45,501 bases of DNA from CALISC01 sp963542545 (lineage in GTDB: Bacteria; Bacillota_I; Bacilli_A; Acholeplasmatales; Acholeplasmataceae): NCBI GenBank assembly GCA_963542545.1, contig CAUTWO010000008.1, forward strand, positions 1-45,501, read 5' to 3'. Below, in pieces: positions 31,172 to 38,857 of this stretch (within the stretch, counting starts at the first letter, position 1; every line of letters begins with the position of its first letter). Below the pieces are notes generated by a model, which was not told where the DNA came from, did no database searches, and saw only the letters and a program-made list of their open reading frames with translations. A program made the position numbers and the translations under genes.

Positions 31172-32794
31172 TTATAATAACTCCTCTGTTTGGGGTTTGT
31201 TTTCTTTTTTAATTGAAACAATTTTATAAAAAGTAGTTTGACCGATTGAAAATAAGTTACCAATTATCCAGTAAAACGCGAGTCCTCGGTCGTTAATTGA
31301 CCACCAAGTCATCACGCCTGCCATGATAATTCCGAAAATCAGCATCATGCGTTGGTTGCGTTTAGGGTCTTTTTTAGGGTCAATTACCACTGTTCTTGCG
31401 TCTTTTTCGCGCATTTTTGCGGTTTTATATGAACTGATTAACTGAATTAAAACCATGGTACAAAATACTATAAAAGCAAGTAGATAGTTAGAAAAGTCTT
31501 TACCAGCGCCTAAGTTTAGACCCATAAAAGACTTGTCCCAAACTTGGTATGCATAGTATCCACCTTCCACAGTAACTCGGTTAATGGTGTTGTAAACTCC
31601 AATAAAAATCGGCATTTGCAAGAAAGGAATCAAGAAAGACGAGAAGCCTACCTTGTGTTTACGATAAATTCGCATCGTCTCCATTTGTTTTTGTTGAATA
31701 GAGGCTTTATCTGTTCTGCCCTGATATTTACGCTCTAGTTTATTTAAGTCAGGGGTCATTTTCTGCATTCTAGCAGACATTACATTAGTGCGGGCATAAA
31801 TTGGCCAGGCCAAGATACGAACGATAATGGTTGTGAAAATAATACCAACTGCAAACTTACCAGCAATCGAGGTATTTCCAAGTAGCCAACCCATCCAGGC
31901 TGTAGTTAAGTAGTCAAACCAACCAAAAGTTTGTTTGTGTAAAGGATATTGACCACCACTTACAAAGACATCAGTGGTTAGTTTAAAGTCATTGTATTTT
32001 GCTAAAAACTCAGAGTTTTCATTAAGCGCTGAATTAAAGTCAATTTGATAGCTGTAAGTAATTACTTCTTTGTCTTTATTTTTAACTAAATATCTAGCCT
32101 GTTCATAGTTGCTGTCTATTACTTTTTTGGCAATTAAGTCCTTGGTCTGGATTTTTTTATCATGCCCTTCTTCAAGCGCTAACAGACTTTTTTTGTAAAG
32201 CGATTTTTCAATAACTTCAGGCTCTGGTGCTTTGTCTAAATTAAAGCGGTAGATATTGCTAAACTTAACCAAGTCAGAAAAATTAACACGTTCACCAATT
32301 CTCCTAAAAAACGGAAAAGGTGCCAAAACTGGGTTTTTAGCGTTGCCAATGTTTAGCTCATAAGTTTGAAAATACATACTAGTCTTACTTGCCTTGAAAA
32401 GTGCTTTGTCGTAAACCACTTTAAAAGTGCGAGTGATGTTTTTGTCTTGTACATCGGTTAAAGTAACGTCAATTAGTCCGTTTGCATCAACTTTTTCGCC
32501 AAGAGTTAGTCTGTATCCATCTTTGAAGTTACCACGGTCAAGTTGTTGAACAGATCCGTCTTCAAGTAGACGATATACAGAAAGAGAAGGTAAGTTTTCA
32601 GTAAGCGGAGCAAGCGCTCTAAAGTCATTTCCTTGCAGAGAAATTTCTTTGCCTGAATTTAGTTGCACTCGCTCTGAGTAGGTACCAAATTGATGGTATA
32701 GCCCAATGATTTTTTGTTTTTTATTACATGAAGCTAGAGTAAAAACTAAAACTGCTGAAATAAAAAACAAAAGCAGGGTTTTGATTTTATTCAT
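31172..32794 (-). CDS. yidC: Membrane protein insertase YidC
   Basis: Inserts proteins into the membrane, alone or with SecYEG. It is a 540-residue lipoprotein form: signal peptide with lipobox LASC (Cys23), a long outside domain (residues 24-300), then the conserved core starting near TAWMGWLLGN, with IIVRILAWPIYART, MQKMTPDLNKLERKYQGR, FLIPFLQMPIFIGVY and the last helices. The hydrophilic-groove Arg is in IIVRIL. It is larger than Bacillus SpoIIIJ (about 260) because of the outside domain, as in Acholeplasma-type relatives. It overlaps rnpA by 4 bases; no yidD lies between them. Confidence 0.96.
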   Translation of the reverse strand: MNKIKTLLLFFISAVLVFTLASCNKKQKIIGLYHQFGTYSERVQLNSGKEISLQGNDFRALAPLTENLPSLSVYRLLEDGSVQQLDRGNFKDGYRLTLGEKVDANGLIDVTLTDVQDKNITRTFKVVYDKALFKASKTSMYFQTYELNIGNAKNPVLAPFPFFRRIGERVNFSDLVKFSNIYRFNLDKAPEPEVIEKSLYKKSLLALEEGHDKKIQTKDLIAKKVIDSNYEQARYLVKNKDKEVITYSYQIDFNSALNENSEFLAKYNDFKLTTDVFVSGGQYPLHKQTFGWFDYLTTAWMGWLLGNTSIAGKFAVGIIFTTIIVRILAWPIYARTNVMSARMQKMTPDLNKLERKYQGRTDKASIQQKQMETMRIYRKHKVGFSSFLIPFLQMPIFIGVYNTINRVTVEGGYYAYQVWDKSFMGLNLGAGKDFSNYLLAFIVFCTMVLIQLISSYKTAKMREKDARTVVIDPKKDPKRNQRMMLIFGIIMAGVMTWWSINDRGLAFYWIIGNLFSIGQTTFYKIVSIKKENKPQTEELL

Positions 32795-33129
32795 TGTTCC
32801 TCCACTTTATAGATTTTATTTAAAGAACTACTTAGTTCTTTTTTAATTTCTATAAAAGTTAGTGTTGCTGCTACAGGTTTAACTACAACTATTGTTAAAA
32901 AACTTAATTTGCATTGTTTATAGTTTCTCAAAATATTTCTGATTTGTCTTTTAATTTTGTTGCGTTGAACAGCGTTGCCAAATTTTTTACCAATTGAGAT
33001 GCCAAACCTGGAGTGTTGCTCATCTGTTGGTCTAAACACAACTTTGAAATGTGGTGTGCTAATTTTCTTTCCGGTTTTAAATATTTGGTCAAACTCTGCG
33101 TATTTTTTGACTCTGCATTTTTTTTCCAT
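32791..33129 (-). CDS. rnpA: Ribonuclease P protein component
   Basis: Protein subunit of RNase P, which matures the 5' ends of tRNAs. It is 112 residues, basic. The RNR motif reads GNAVQRNKIKRQIRNILR and the N-terminal part has YAEFDQIFKTGKK. No Shine-Dalgarno is clear before the ATG, and a strong hairpin lies just upstream between rpmH and rnpA, so its expression may be kept low relative to rpmH. ATG/TGA-type overlap of 4 bases with yidC. Confidence 0.96.
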   Translation of the reverse strand: MEKKCRVKKYAEFDQIFKTGKKISTPHFKVVFRPTDEQHSRFGISIGKKFGNAVQRNKIKRQIRNILRNYKQCKLSFLTIVVVKPVAATLTFIEIKKELSSSLNKIYKVEEQ

Positions 33130-33137
33130 AATGTGTA

Positions 33138-33187
33138 TAAAAAAACCACCTTAAAATATTTAATTTAGAAATATTTATCTGGTGGTT
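33138..33187 (-). terminator. Hairpin/attenuator between rpmH and rnpA
   Basis: AACCACC and GGTGGTT (plus strand 33144-33150 and 33181-33187) enclose an inner AAATATTT/AAATATTT helix; on the minus strand a run of seven T follows the second arm. It can act as a partial terminator that lets L34 be made in excess over RnpA. Confidence 0.72.
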
Positions 33188-33208
33188 GGGTTCAAATATT
33201 TATTTAAA

Positions 33209-33364
33209 TTATTTTTGGTGTTTAGTGTCACTAACTGTTAAAACTAAACGTCCTTTTGCACGTCTTCTTTGTAGAACTCTACGGCCGTTTGCAGTGCTCA
33301 TTCTTTCCATAAAACCGTGAGTACGTGCTCTTTTAATTTTACTTGGTTGATATGTTCTTTTCAT
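33209..33364 (-). CDS. rpmH: Ribosomal protein L34
   Basis: A 51-residue protein of the 50S subunit beginning MKRTYQPSKIKRARTHGF and containing RRVLQRRRAKGRLVLT. The usual length is 44-46; here a seven-residue tail (SDTKHQK region) is added. AAAGGA lies 6 bases before the ATG; a longer frame that runs upstream is not used. First gene of the rpmH-rnpA-yidC-khpB cluster, which leads away from oriC. Confidence 0.97.
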   Translation of the reverse strand: MKRTYQPSKIKRARTHGFMERMSTANGRRVLQRRRAKGRLVLTVSDTKHQK

Positions 33365-33392
33365 ATTGGTCCTTTCAAACAATGCTCTTAAA

Positions 33393-33421
33393 AGTTTAAC
33401 ACACCACAGCATTTTTTGCAA
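33393..33421 (-). promoter_or_regulatory. Promoter of rpmH
   Basis: On the minus strand TTGCAA (33421-33416), 17 bp, TAAACT (33398-33393), with TG one base before the -10 (extended -10). The leader to the rpmH ATG is about 22 bases. Confidence 0.7.
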
Positions 33422-33483
33422 TTTTTTTAATGCATAAATTGAGAATTTTTGTGTATTTTTAGCGAGTTTAACCAAACAGTTTT

Positions 33484-33662
33484 TTATCCACAAAAATTAA
33501 TTTTAGCCACAATGTGGACAACGTGGGTGTGGAAAACAAAATGTGGAGATGTGGATAAGTTCGTGAAAATCGGCTATTTAAAGGTTCTTTTGGCTAAGTT
33601 GTCCACAATTTTACCCACATTTGCAAACTGTTTGCCAAGTTATCCACAGAAAATGTGGATAA
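33484..33662. other. oriC, left DnaA-box cluster
   Basis: Four perfect DnaA boxes: TTATCCACA at 33484-33492 and 33640-33648, and TGTGGATAA at 33550-33558 and 33654-33662. At least four one-mismatch boxes lie between them (33513-33521, 33528-33536, 33599-33607, 33611-33619). The cluster fills the rpmH-dnaA spacer, the standard firmicute position of the incA/incB part of the origin. A 72-codon open frame here is not a gene. Confidence 0.95.
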
Positions 33663-33668
33663 ACTAAA

Positions 33669-33703
33669 TTGTTTTTGTTTACATTATATTGATAAAATAT
33701 TTA
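33669..33703 (+). promoter_or_regulatory. Likely dnaA promoter
   Basis: TTGTTT (33675-33680), 17 bp, TATTTA (33698-33703), or TTGTTT (33669-33674), 18 bp, TAAAAT (33693-33698). Both are weak. The site is directly next to a DnaA box at 33654, which would allow autoregulation. Confidence 0.4.
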
Positions 33704-33719
33704 CACAAAAGGAGAACTT

Positions 33720-35111
33720 ATGGACAGCGACGTAAAAAAACTTTGGTCAGACATTATCAGCCAACTTAAAAACGAAATTGAAGAAGAGAGTTTCGACTCG
33801 CTTTTTGGCAATAAAACAAGCATTTATAGGGTGGATAACAACATTGTCTATATTTTGGTTGACAACGATTTTGTTAAAACTAGACTTTCTGTATACCACA
33901 GCGAAAAAATTAACGAAATCGCCGCTACTCTGTTTCAAGAAACTCCTTTGTCATTTAAATTTATTACAGAAACTGACTTGGAATACGAAAAAGAAAAAGA
34001 AAGCCCTGCTGCTTTTGAAACTGACAGTTATTTTGACAGTAAATTAAATCCAAAATACACATTTTCAAACTTTGTAGTCGGTGTTTCAAACTCTTTTGCC
34101 TATCGCTGTGCGATTTCTGTTGCTGAGCAGCCTGCTTCAACTGGCAATCCTTTCTATATTTCTGGGGCAGTTGGGGTTGGAAAAACTCACCTAATGCACG
34201 CAATTGGCAACGAAATGATAAAAAACAACCCAAATTTAAAGGTTTTATATATTCCTGCAAGTACTTTTGTTGAAGAATTTACTAGCGTTTTTTACGGAAC
34301 TGATAAAACTAACCGCATGCAACAGTTTAACAAGAAGTTCAAATCTTTAGACTGTCTGTTGATTGACGACATTCAAATGATTAGCGGTGCTGAAAAGACT
34401 CAAAATGAATTTTTTAAGCTATATGAACACCTGCATAACTCAAATAAACAAATAGTTTTAGCCTCTGACCGTAAAACCAGTGAACTGCAAAACATCCACT
34501 CTCGTCTAGTTTCTCGCTTTGCGTGGGGTTTGACTGCCAGCATTGAAGTTCCAAACGACGAACACCGCGTCTCAATTTTAAAAAGGAAGGCTAGTGAAAT
34601 GTTTGCACCAGAAACAGCAAGCCAAATTGGCGAAGACATTTTAATGTATATCGCTAAAGTTATTAAAACCAATGTCCGAGACTTAGAGGGTGCTTTGTAT
34701 TCCTCTATCATGAACTGCACGATGTCTAACATTCCGATTAACTTAGAAAATGTCAAAGAAGCCATTCGTGTGCTTATCAACGCACAAACCGAGACTTTTG
34801 TGCCAAAGGCTTCAGTTGAAAAAGAAGTTAACAACATAATTTCGGTAGTTGCTAAATACTATGAACTCCAGCCTTTTGACATCCTTTCGCTGAAGAAAAG
34901 TTACAAAATAGTCACCGCTAGACACATTTGTATGTATTTAATACGCCAACACTATAACTTGGTTTTTACAAAAATCGCGAAACTTTTCAACCGTAAAGAC
35001 CATACTACCGTGATTTCTGCTGTTGAAAAAATTCAAAAAGAAATATCCGAACAAGTTGAGTTAAAAAAAGCCATTGAAGACATTGAAAAGAAACTCGGGA
35101 TTTTAAAATAG
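33720..35111 (+). CDS. dnaA: Chromosomal replication initiator DnaA
   Basis: AAA+ ATPase that opens oriC and loads the helicase. It has 463 residues. Domain I covers about 1-85. Domain III has Walker A GAVGVGKTHLMHAIG, Walker B CLLIDDIQMISG and sensor I IVLASDRK. Domain IV has the DNA-binding signature ITARHICMYLIRQHY to FNRKDHTTVISAVEKI. AAAGGAGA lies 5 bases before the ATG. The start fits the family (MDSDVKKLWSDII). DnaA boxes lie on both sides. A terminator follows. Confidence 0.98.
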   Translation: MDSDVKKLWSDIISQLKNEIEEESFDSLFGNKTSIYRVDNNIVYILVDNDFVKTRLSVYHSEKINEIAATLFQETPLSFKFITETDLEYEKEKESPAAFETDSYFDSKLNPKYTFSNFVVGVSNSFAYRCAISVAEQPASTGNPFYISGAVGVGKTHLMHAIGNEMIKNNPNLKVLYIPASTFVEEFTSVFYGTDKTNRMQQFNKKFKSLDCLLIDDIQMISGAEKTQNEFFKLYEHLHNSNKQIVLASDRKTSELQNIHSRLVSRFAWGLTASIEVPNDEHRVSILKRKASEMFAPETASQIGEDILMYIAKVIKTNVRDLEGALYSSIMNCTMSNIPINLENVKEAIRVLINAQTETFVPKASVEKEVNNIISVVAKYYELQPFDILSLKKSYKIVTARHICMYLIRQHYNLVFTKIAKLFNRKDHTTVISAVEKIQKEISEQVELKKAIEDIEKKLGILK

Positions 35112-35123
35112 TTTTACTTTTAT

Positions 35124-35149
35124 AAAGACGGGCGAACCGTCTTTTTTTA
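35124..35149 (+). terminator. Intrinsic terminator of dnaA
   Basis: AAAGACGG and CCGTCTTT form an 8-bp stem around GCGAA, followed by TTTTTTAT. Confidence 0.92.
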
Positions 35150-35171
35150 TAGCAGTTTTAACTTACGATAA

Positions 35172-35306
35172 TGTGGAAAACTTAACAAAAATGTGGATAA
35201 AATGTGGACAACAGAATACGTTTAATTTGGACGAAATTTGCGTTTTTTTCGCCCTTATAATATAATATTATAGGTGATTGAAATGATGGTTTTGAAGTTA
35301 TCCACA
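35172..35306. other. oriC, right DnaA-box cluster and likely unwinding element
   Basis: Perfect DnaA boxes TGTGGATAA (35192-35200) and TTATCCACA (35298-35306), with near-matches at 35172-35180 and 35203-35211. Between them 35255-35272 is pure A/T (TATAATATAATATTATA), a good duplex-unwinding element; overlapping TATAAT hexamers (35256, 35261) could also serve as the dnaN promoter -10, without a clear -35. With the left cluster this gives a bipartite origin. Confidence 0.88.
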
Positions 35307-35361
35307 TTTCCACTTTTCCTAACAATAATAATTAAATAATTAAATAAAAAAAGGAATTTTT

Positions 35362-36519
35362 ATGAACTTTAAAATCAAAACAGAAACCTTAATAGAATAC
35401 ATCAACTTGGTTGCTAAAGCCTTACCAAACAAAAGCCCTAGACCACTTAGTGAAAGTATTAAATTCTCGGTTAAAAAAGACTCAATTAAAATATTTGCAA
35501 ACCACAAAAACTTAGAGATTATGGCAATAGTTGATACCGACATTCAAGTACTCACAGAAGGCAATGCAATATTAGATGGCAAAACAATTTTAAACATTAT
35601 TAAGTCACCGGGTATTGCTTTACACGACGAAGTTCAGTTCCTTCAAATTTCTGAACACCAAGTTTTGATAATTGCGGGAACTTCTGAGTTTAGACTAAAT
35701 GCTTTAAACTACGACCTGGAACACTTGATTTTTGAAGAAGATGAGAAACCAATCGTAATTTCTAGTGAAGATTTAGCAATTTCTTTAAAAGAAGTGGTTT
35801 ATTGCACAGCAGATCCTGACGCTAAACCAAGAATAGTTTGTTTAACTGGTGTGAACTTTGCGTTTAGTGAACGCAGATTAACACTAACTGGTAGCGACAA
35901 CGCCAGACTTGCCCAAAAACGACTTGAAGTTAACTCAAAGAAAAACCTGAATTTAACTATACCTGCTGAATCTATTAAAGAACTACTTAAAATTCTTGAA
36001 CAAACTAAAGGCGATGTAGAAATTTCTGTTAACCCACTTTGTTCAAAAGTGTTGTTTGTGATTAAAAATGTCTTTTTCCAAACCGCTGTGCTTTCAGATA
36101 AATACGGTAATTTAAACAGCGCTACTCAATTTGAAACTAAACTATCAATTCCTTTAAAAACCATTGAGTTTAGCAATGCCCTTAAAACAATTTCGGCAGT
36201 TACTGATAAATCAAAGTCAACTTACTTAATTAACTTCACCTTAAAGCCGAACAAGACTTGTGAAGTTGCAACTTCTGAAAACGGAAAAGGCTCATCTCGC
36301 GCTATTTTAATTCCAGCGGGCGAAATTTACAATCAACTGGCAGAAACCTTCTTAATGATTTTTTCACTTAAACACTTACAAGAAGCAATTTCGGTTTACG
36401 AAAGTCTAGGAATTGAGGAACTTGCGCTTGAGTTTTACTCAAATGACCGTGCAGTTCGAATAACCTCACTTGAAGAGCCTGAATTAGTTACTCTAATTAC
36501 CCCACTTAACAATTTTTAA
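35362..36519 (+). CDS. dnaN: DNA polymerase III beta subunit (sliding clamp)
   Basis: Ring-shaped clamp that keeps DNA polymerase on DNA. It has 385 residues, with three repeated clamp domains: residues 1-125, 126-255 and 256-385. Recognisable parts are NFKIKTETLIEYINLVAKAL, GKTILNIIKSP, the domain 2 stretch CLTGVNFAFSERRLTLTGSD and the C-terminal SFLMIFSLKHLQ-like and SLEEPELVTLITPL. AAAAGGAA lies 6 bases before the ATG. It leads the dnaN plus 85-residue-gene unit. Confidence 0.97.
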   Translation: MNFKIKTETLIEYINLVAKALPNKSPRPLSESIKFSVKKDSIKIFANHKNLEIMAIVDTDIQVLTEGNAILDGKTILNIIKSPGIALHDEVQFLQISEHQVLIIAGTSEFRLNALNYDLEHLIFEEDEKPIVISSEDLAISLKEVVYCTADPDAKPRIVCLTGVNFAFSERRLTLTGSDNARLAQKRLEVNSKKNLNLTIPAESIKELLKILEQTKGDVEISVNPLCSKVLFVIKNVFFQTAVLSDKYGNLNSATQFETKLSIPLKTIEFSNALKTISAVTDKSKSTYLINFTLKPNKTCEVATSENGKGSSRAILIPAGEIYNQLAETFLMIFSLKHLQEAISVYESLGIEELALEFYSNDRAVRITSLEEPELVTLITPLNNF

Positions 36520-36537
36520 AAAAAGGAAGTAAAAATT

Positions 36538-36795
36538 ATGAAACAAATTAAAATTGAAAACATTGAAATCATCAGACGCACCCCAAAGGCTGTGTTAGTT
36601 GGATTCCCCGCTGAATCTGAATACTCAAAATACGCAGTTTGGTTTCCAAAATCTAAAGTTAACATTAAAGGTAAAACTGCTTTAATTACTTTAGTTGGTG
36701 ATGAGTATCAACTTGTATTTAAAGAAACTCCGCTACTTGACCGCAAGGCTATTGCTAAAGGTTTCTTAACTGAAGTTATTGAAGAAGAAAACTAA
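36538..36795 (+). CDS. Unrecognised 85-residue protein between dnaN and gyrB
   Basis: A small conserved-looking protein, MKQIKIENIEIIRRTPKAVL continuing with FPAESEYSKYAVWFPKSKV and ending EVIEEEN. It has mixed beta strands (residues 1-60) and a short acidic helix. AAAGGAAG lies about 10 bases before the ATG, 18 bases after dnaN, so it is cotranscribed. In most firmicutes this place holds yaaA (S4 domain) and recF. This protein has no S4 motif and recF is absent. Function unknown; the place in the replication operon suggests a replication or DNA-related role, which is only context. Confidence 0.72.
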   Translation: MKQIKIENIEIIRRTPKAVLVGFPAESEYSKYAVWFPKSKVNIKGKTALITLVGDEYQLVFKETPLLDRKAIAKGFLTEVIEEEN

Positions 36796-36831
36796 AAATT
36801 ATCAATATTTCTGCGTTTATATTAAGTTTAG

Positions 36832-36870
36832 TTAAATAAAGGTGCATTTTCTTGGCGCCTTTATTTAATT
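36832..36870 (+). terminator. Intrinsic terminator before gyrB
   Basis: TTAAATAAAGGTGC (36832-36845) pairs with GCGCCTTTATTTAA (36855-36868) with one G-T pair; T tract follows. The gyrB transcript therefore starts afresh in 36870-36925. Confidence 0.85.
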
Positions 36871-36938
36871 TTTAAAAACCTTTAACAAAACAACAACGCA
36901 GATATGTAATTTATTTAAAAACACTAGGAGACTAACTT

Positions 36939-38846
36939 ATGGAAAAAAATAACAATTATGGCGCCGAAAACATTCAAGTCTTAGAAGGCCTACAAGCCGT
37001 TCGTAAACGACCTGGAATGTATATTGGTTCAACTGGACCAACTGGACTACATCACTTAGTTTGGGAAATTGTAGACAACTCAATTGACGAAGCACTGGCG
37101 GGTTTTGCTGACCGAATTCACGTTGAAATTCTGCCAGGGGAACTAATTCGCGTTTCTGACAATGGTCGTGGAATTCCAGTTGATGTGCACCCTAAAACCA
37201 AAGTTTCAACCGTTGAAACTATTTTAACTGTCTTACACGCTGGTGGCAAGTTTAACAACGACTCATACAAAGTTTCAGGAGGCTTGCACGGAGTGGGGGC
37301 AGCGGTAGTTAACGCTCTTTCTTCTAGTTTAATTGTAGAAGTTAACAGAAACAACACGCTTTATCGCCAAGAGTTTGCCTATGGCAACGCAGTTAGTGAT
37401 TTAATTGACACTAAAACTCCGACGACTGAGACTGGAACTACAATTACCTTTGAGTTTGACCGTTCAATTTTTGCAGAGTGCGAAGCCTATGACTTTGAAA
37501 CTTTGCGCGTCCGCGTACAACAACTTGCTTTCTTAAATAAAGGCTTAACAATTTCAATTACAGACAAAAGGCAAGATGAACCCACAGAGCACATTTATCG
37601 CTATGAAGGTGGGCTAAACGAATACGTGGATTTTTTAAATGGCCAAAAAACCAGAATTAACAAAGAAACTATTTACATTGACACTACCGCTGAAAACACC
37701 ACTGTTGAACTCGCAATGCTTTACAACGACACCTACACACCAAATATTTTAAGTTTCGCTAATAACATCTTAACTAAAGAAGGTGGAATGCATGAAGACG
37801 GACTTAAACTAGCACTTTCTCGTGTAATTTCAAAATACGCAACTGACAACAACTTAATTAAAAAAACTGACCAAATTTTGGGCGAAGACACCAGAGAAGG
37901 TTTGATTGCTGTTTTATCGGTCAAACTGCCTGAACCTCAATTTGAAGGACAAACTAAAACTAAACTCGGAAATCCTTATGTGCGCCCACTAGTTAGTCGT
38001 TTAGTCGGCGAAGGCTTGGAGAAATTTTTACTTGAAAACCCACAAACCGCAAAGGCTATCGTGGAAAAATGCTTAATGGCTTCTAAGGCTAGGCTAGCGG
38101 CACGCCGAGCAAAGGAAGCAACCCGCCGCAAAAGTCCACTTGACAATTTAGGGTTTGCCTCAAAACTAGCAGACTGCCGCAACAAGTCACCTGAAAATAC
38201 AGAACTATATATCGTAGAGGGTGATTCTGCGGGAGGTTCTGCAAAGCAAGGCAGAAACTCAGAATTTCAGGCTATTTTGCCACTACGCGGAAAAGTGCTA
38301 AACGTAGAAAAAGAACGCCTTGATAAAGTTTTGGCCAACAACGAATTAAAATCTCTGTTTTTAGCGATAGGCTGCGGTGTGTCTAGTGATTTTAACGCAG
38401 ACAATGCAAGATACCACAAAATTATAATTATGACCGATGCCGATGTGGACGGCGCACACATTAGAACCCTGCTTTTAACTTTCTTTTTTAGACACATGCC
38501 AGAACTGATTAACAGAGGTTATGTTTACATTGCCCAACCTCCGCTTTTTAAAGTTCAACAAGGCAAGAAAATTAACTATATCTACAAAGAAAATGAACTC
38601 GAGCCTCTGCTTGCTCAACTTGATGGTAAATATACAATTCAGCGCTACAAAGGTTTGGGTGAAATGAACCCAGAGCAACTTTGGGAAACTACGATGAATC
38701 CAAAAAACAGAACCTTGCTTAAAGTTGGAATTAACGACGCAGCATTAGCAGATCAGACTTTTGATATGCTGATGGGTGACAACGTTGAACCTAGACGTGA
38801 GTTTATCCAAGAAAACGCTAAGTTTGTGAAAAACTTAGACATCTAA
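36939..38846 (+). CDS. gyrB: DNA gyrase subunit B
   Basis: ATPase subunit of gyrase (type II topoisomerase, introduces negative supercoils). It has 635 residues, the short firmicute form. GHKL ATPase motifs are EIVDNSIDEAL, SDNGRGIPV and GGLHGVGAAVVNALS. The TOPRIM domain shows EGDSAGGSAKQGR and TDADVDGAHIRTLLLTFFF. C-terminal RYKGLGEMNPEQLWETTM follows. AGGAG lies 9 bases before the ATG. gyrA follows 11 bases after, as usual. Confidence 0.98.
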   Translation: MEKNNNYGAENIQVLEGLQAVRKRPGMYIGSTGPTGLHHLVWEIVDNSIDEALAGFADRIHVEILPGELIRVSDNGRGIPVDVHPKTKVSTVETILTVLHAGGKFNNDSYKVSGGLHGVGAAVVNALSSSLIVEVNRNNTLYRQEFAYGNAVSDLIDTKTPTTETGTTITFEFDRSIFAECEAYDFETLRVRVQQLAFLNKGLTISITDKRQDEPTEHIYRYEGGLNEYVDFLNGQKTRINKETIYIDTTAENTTVELAMLYNDTYTPNILSFANNILTKEGGMHEDGLKLALSRVISKYATDNNLIKKTDQILGEDTREGLIAVLSVKLPEPQFEGQTKTKLGNPYVRPLVSRLVGEGLEKFLLENPQTAKAIVEKCLMASKARLAARRAKEATRRKSPLDNLGFASKLADCRNKSPENTELYIVEGDSAGGSAKQGRNSEFQAILPLRGKVLNVEKERLDKVLANNELKSLFLAIGCGVSSDFNADNARYHKIIIMTDADVDGAHIRTLLLTFFFRHMPELINRGYVYIAQPPLFKVQQGKKINYIYKENELEPLLAQLDGKYTIQRYKGLGEMNPEQLWETTMNPKNRTLLKVGINDAALADQTFDMLMGDNVEPRREFIQENAKFVKNLDI

Positions 38847-38857
38847 AGGAGCACACC

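Noticed and set aside
33449..33667. 72-codon plus-strand open frame in the rpmH-dnaA spacer
   Set aside because: It consists of DnaA boxes read as codons, has no ribosome-binding site and no protein-like composition.
36538..36795. Assignment as YaaA/RlbA S4-domain protein by position
   Set aside because: No S4 motif is visible and the length and composition differ.
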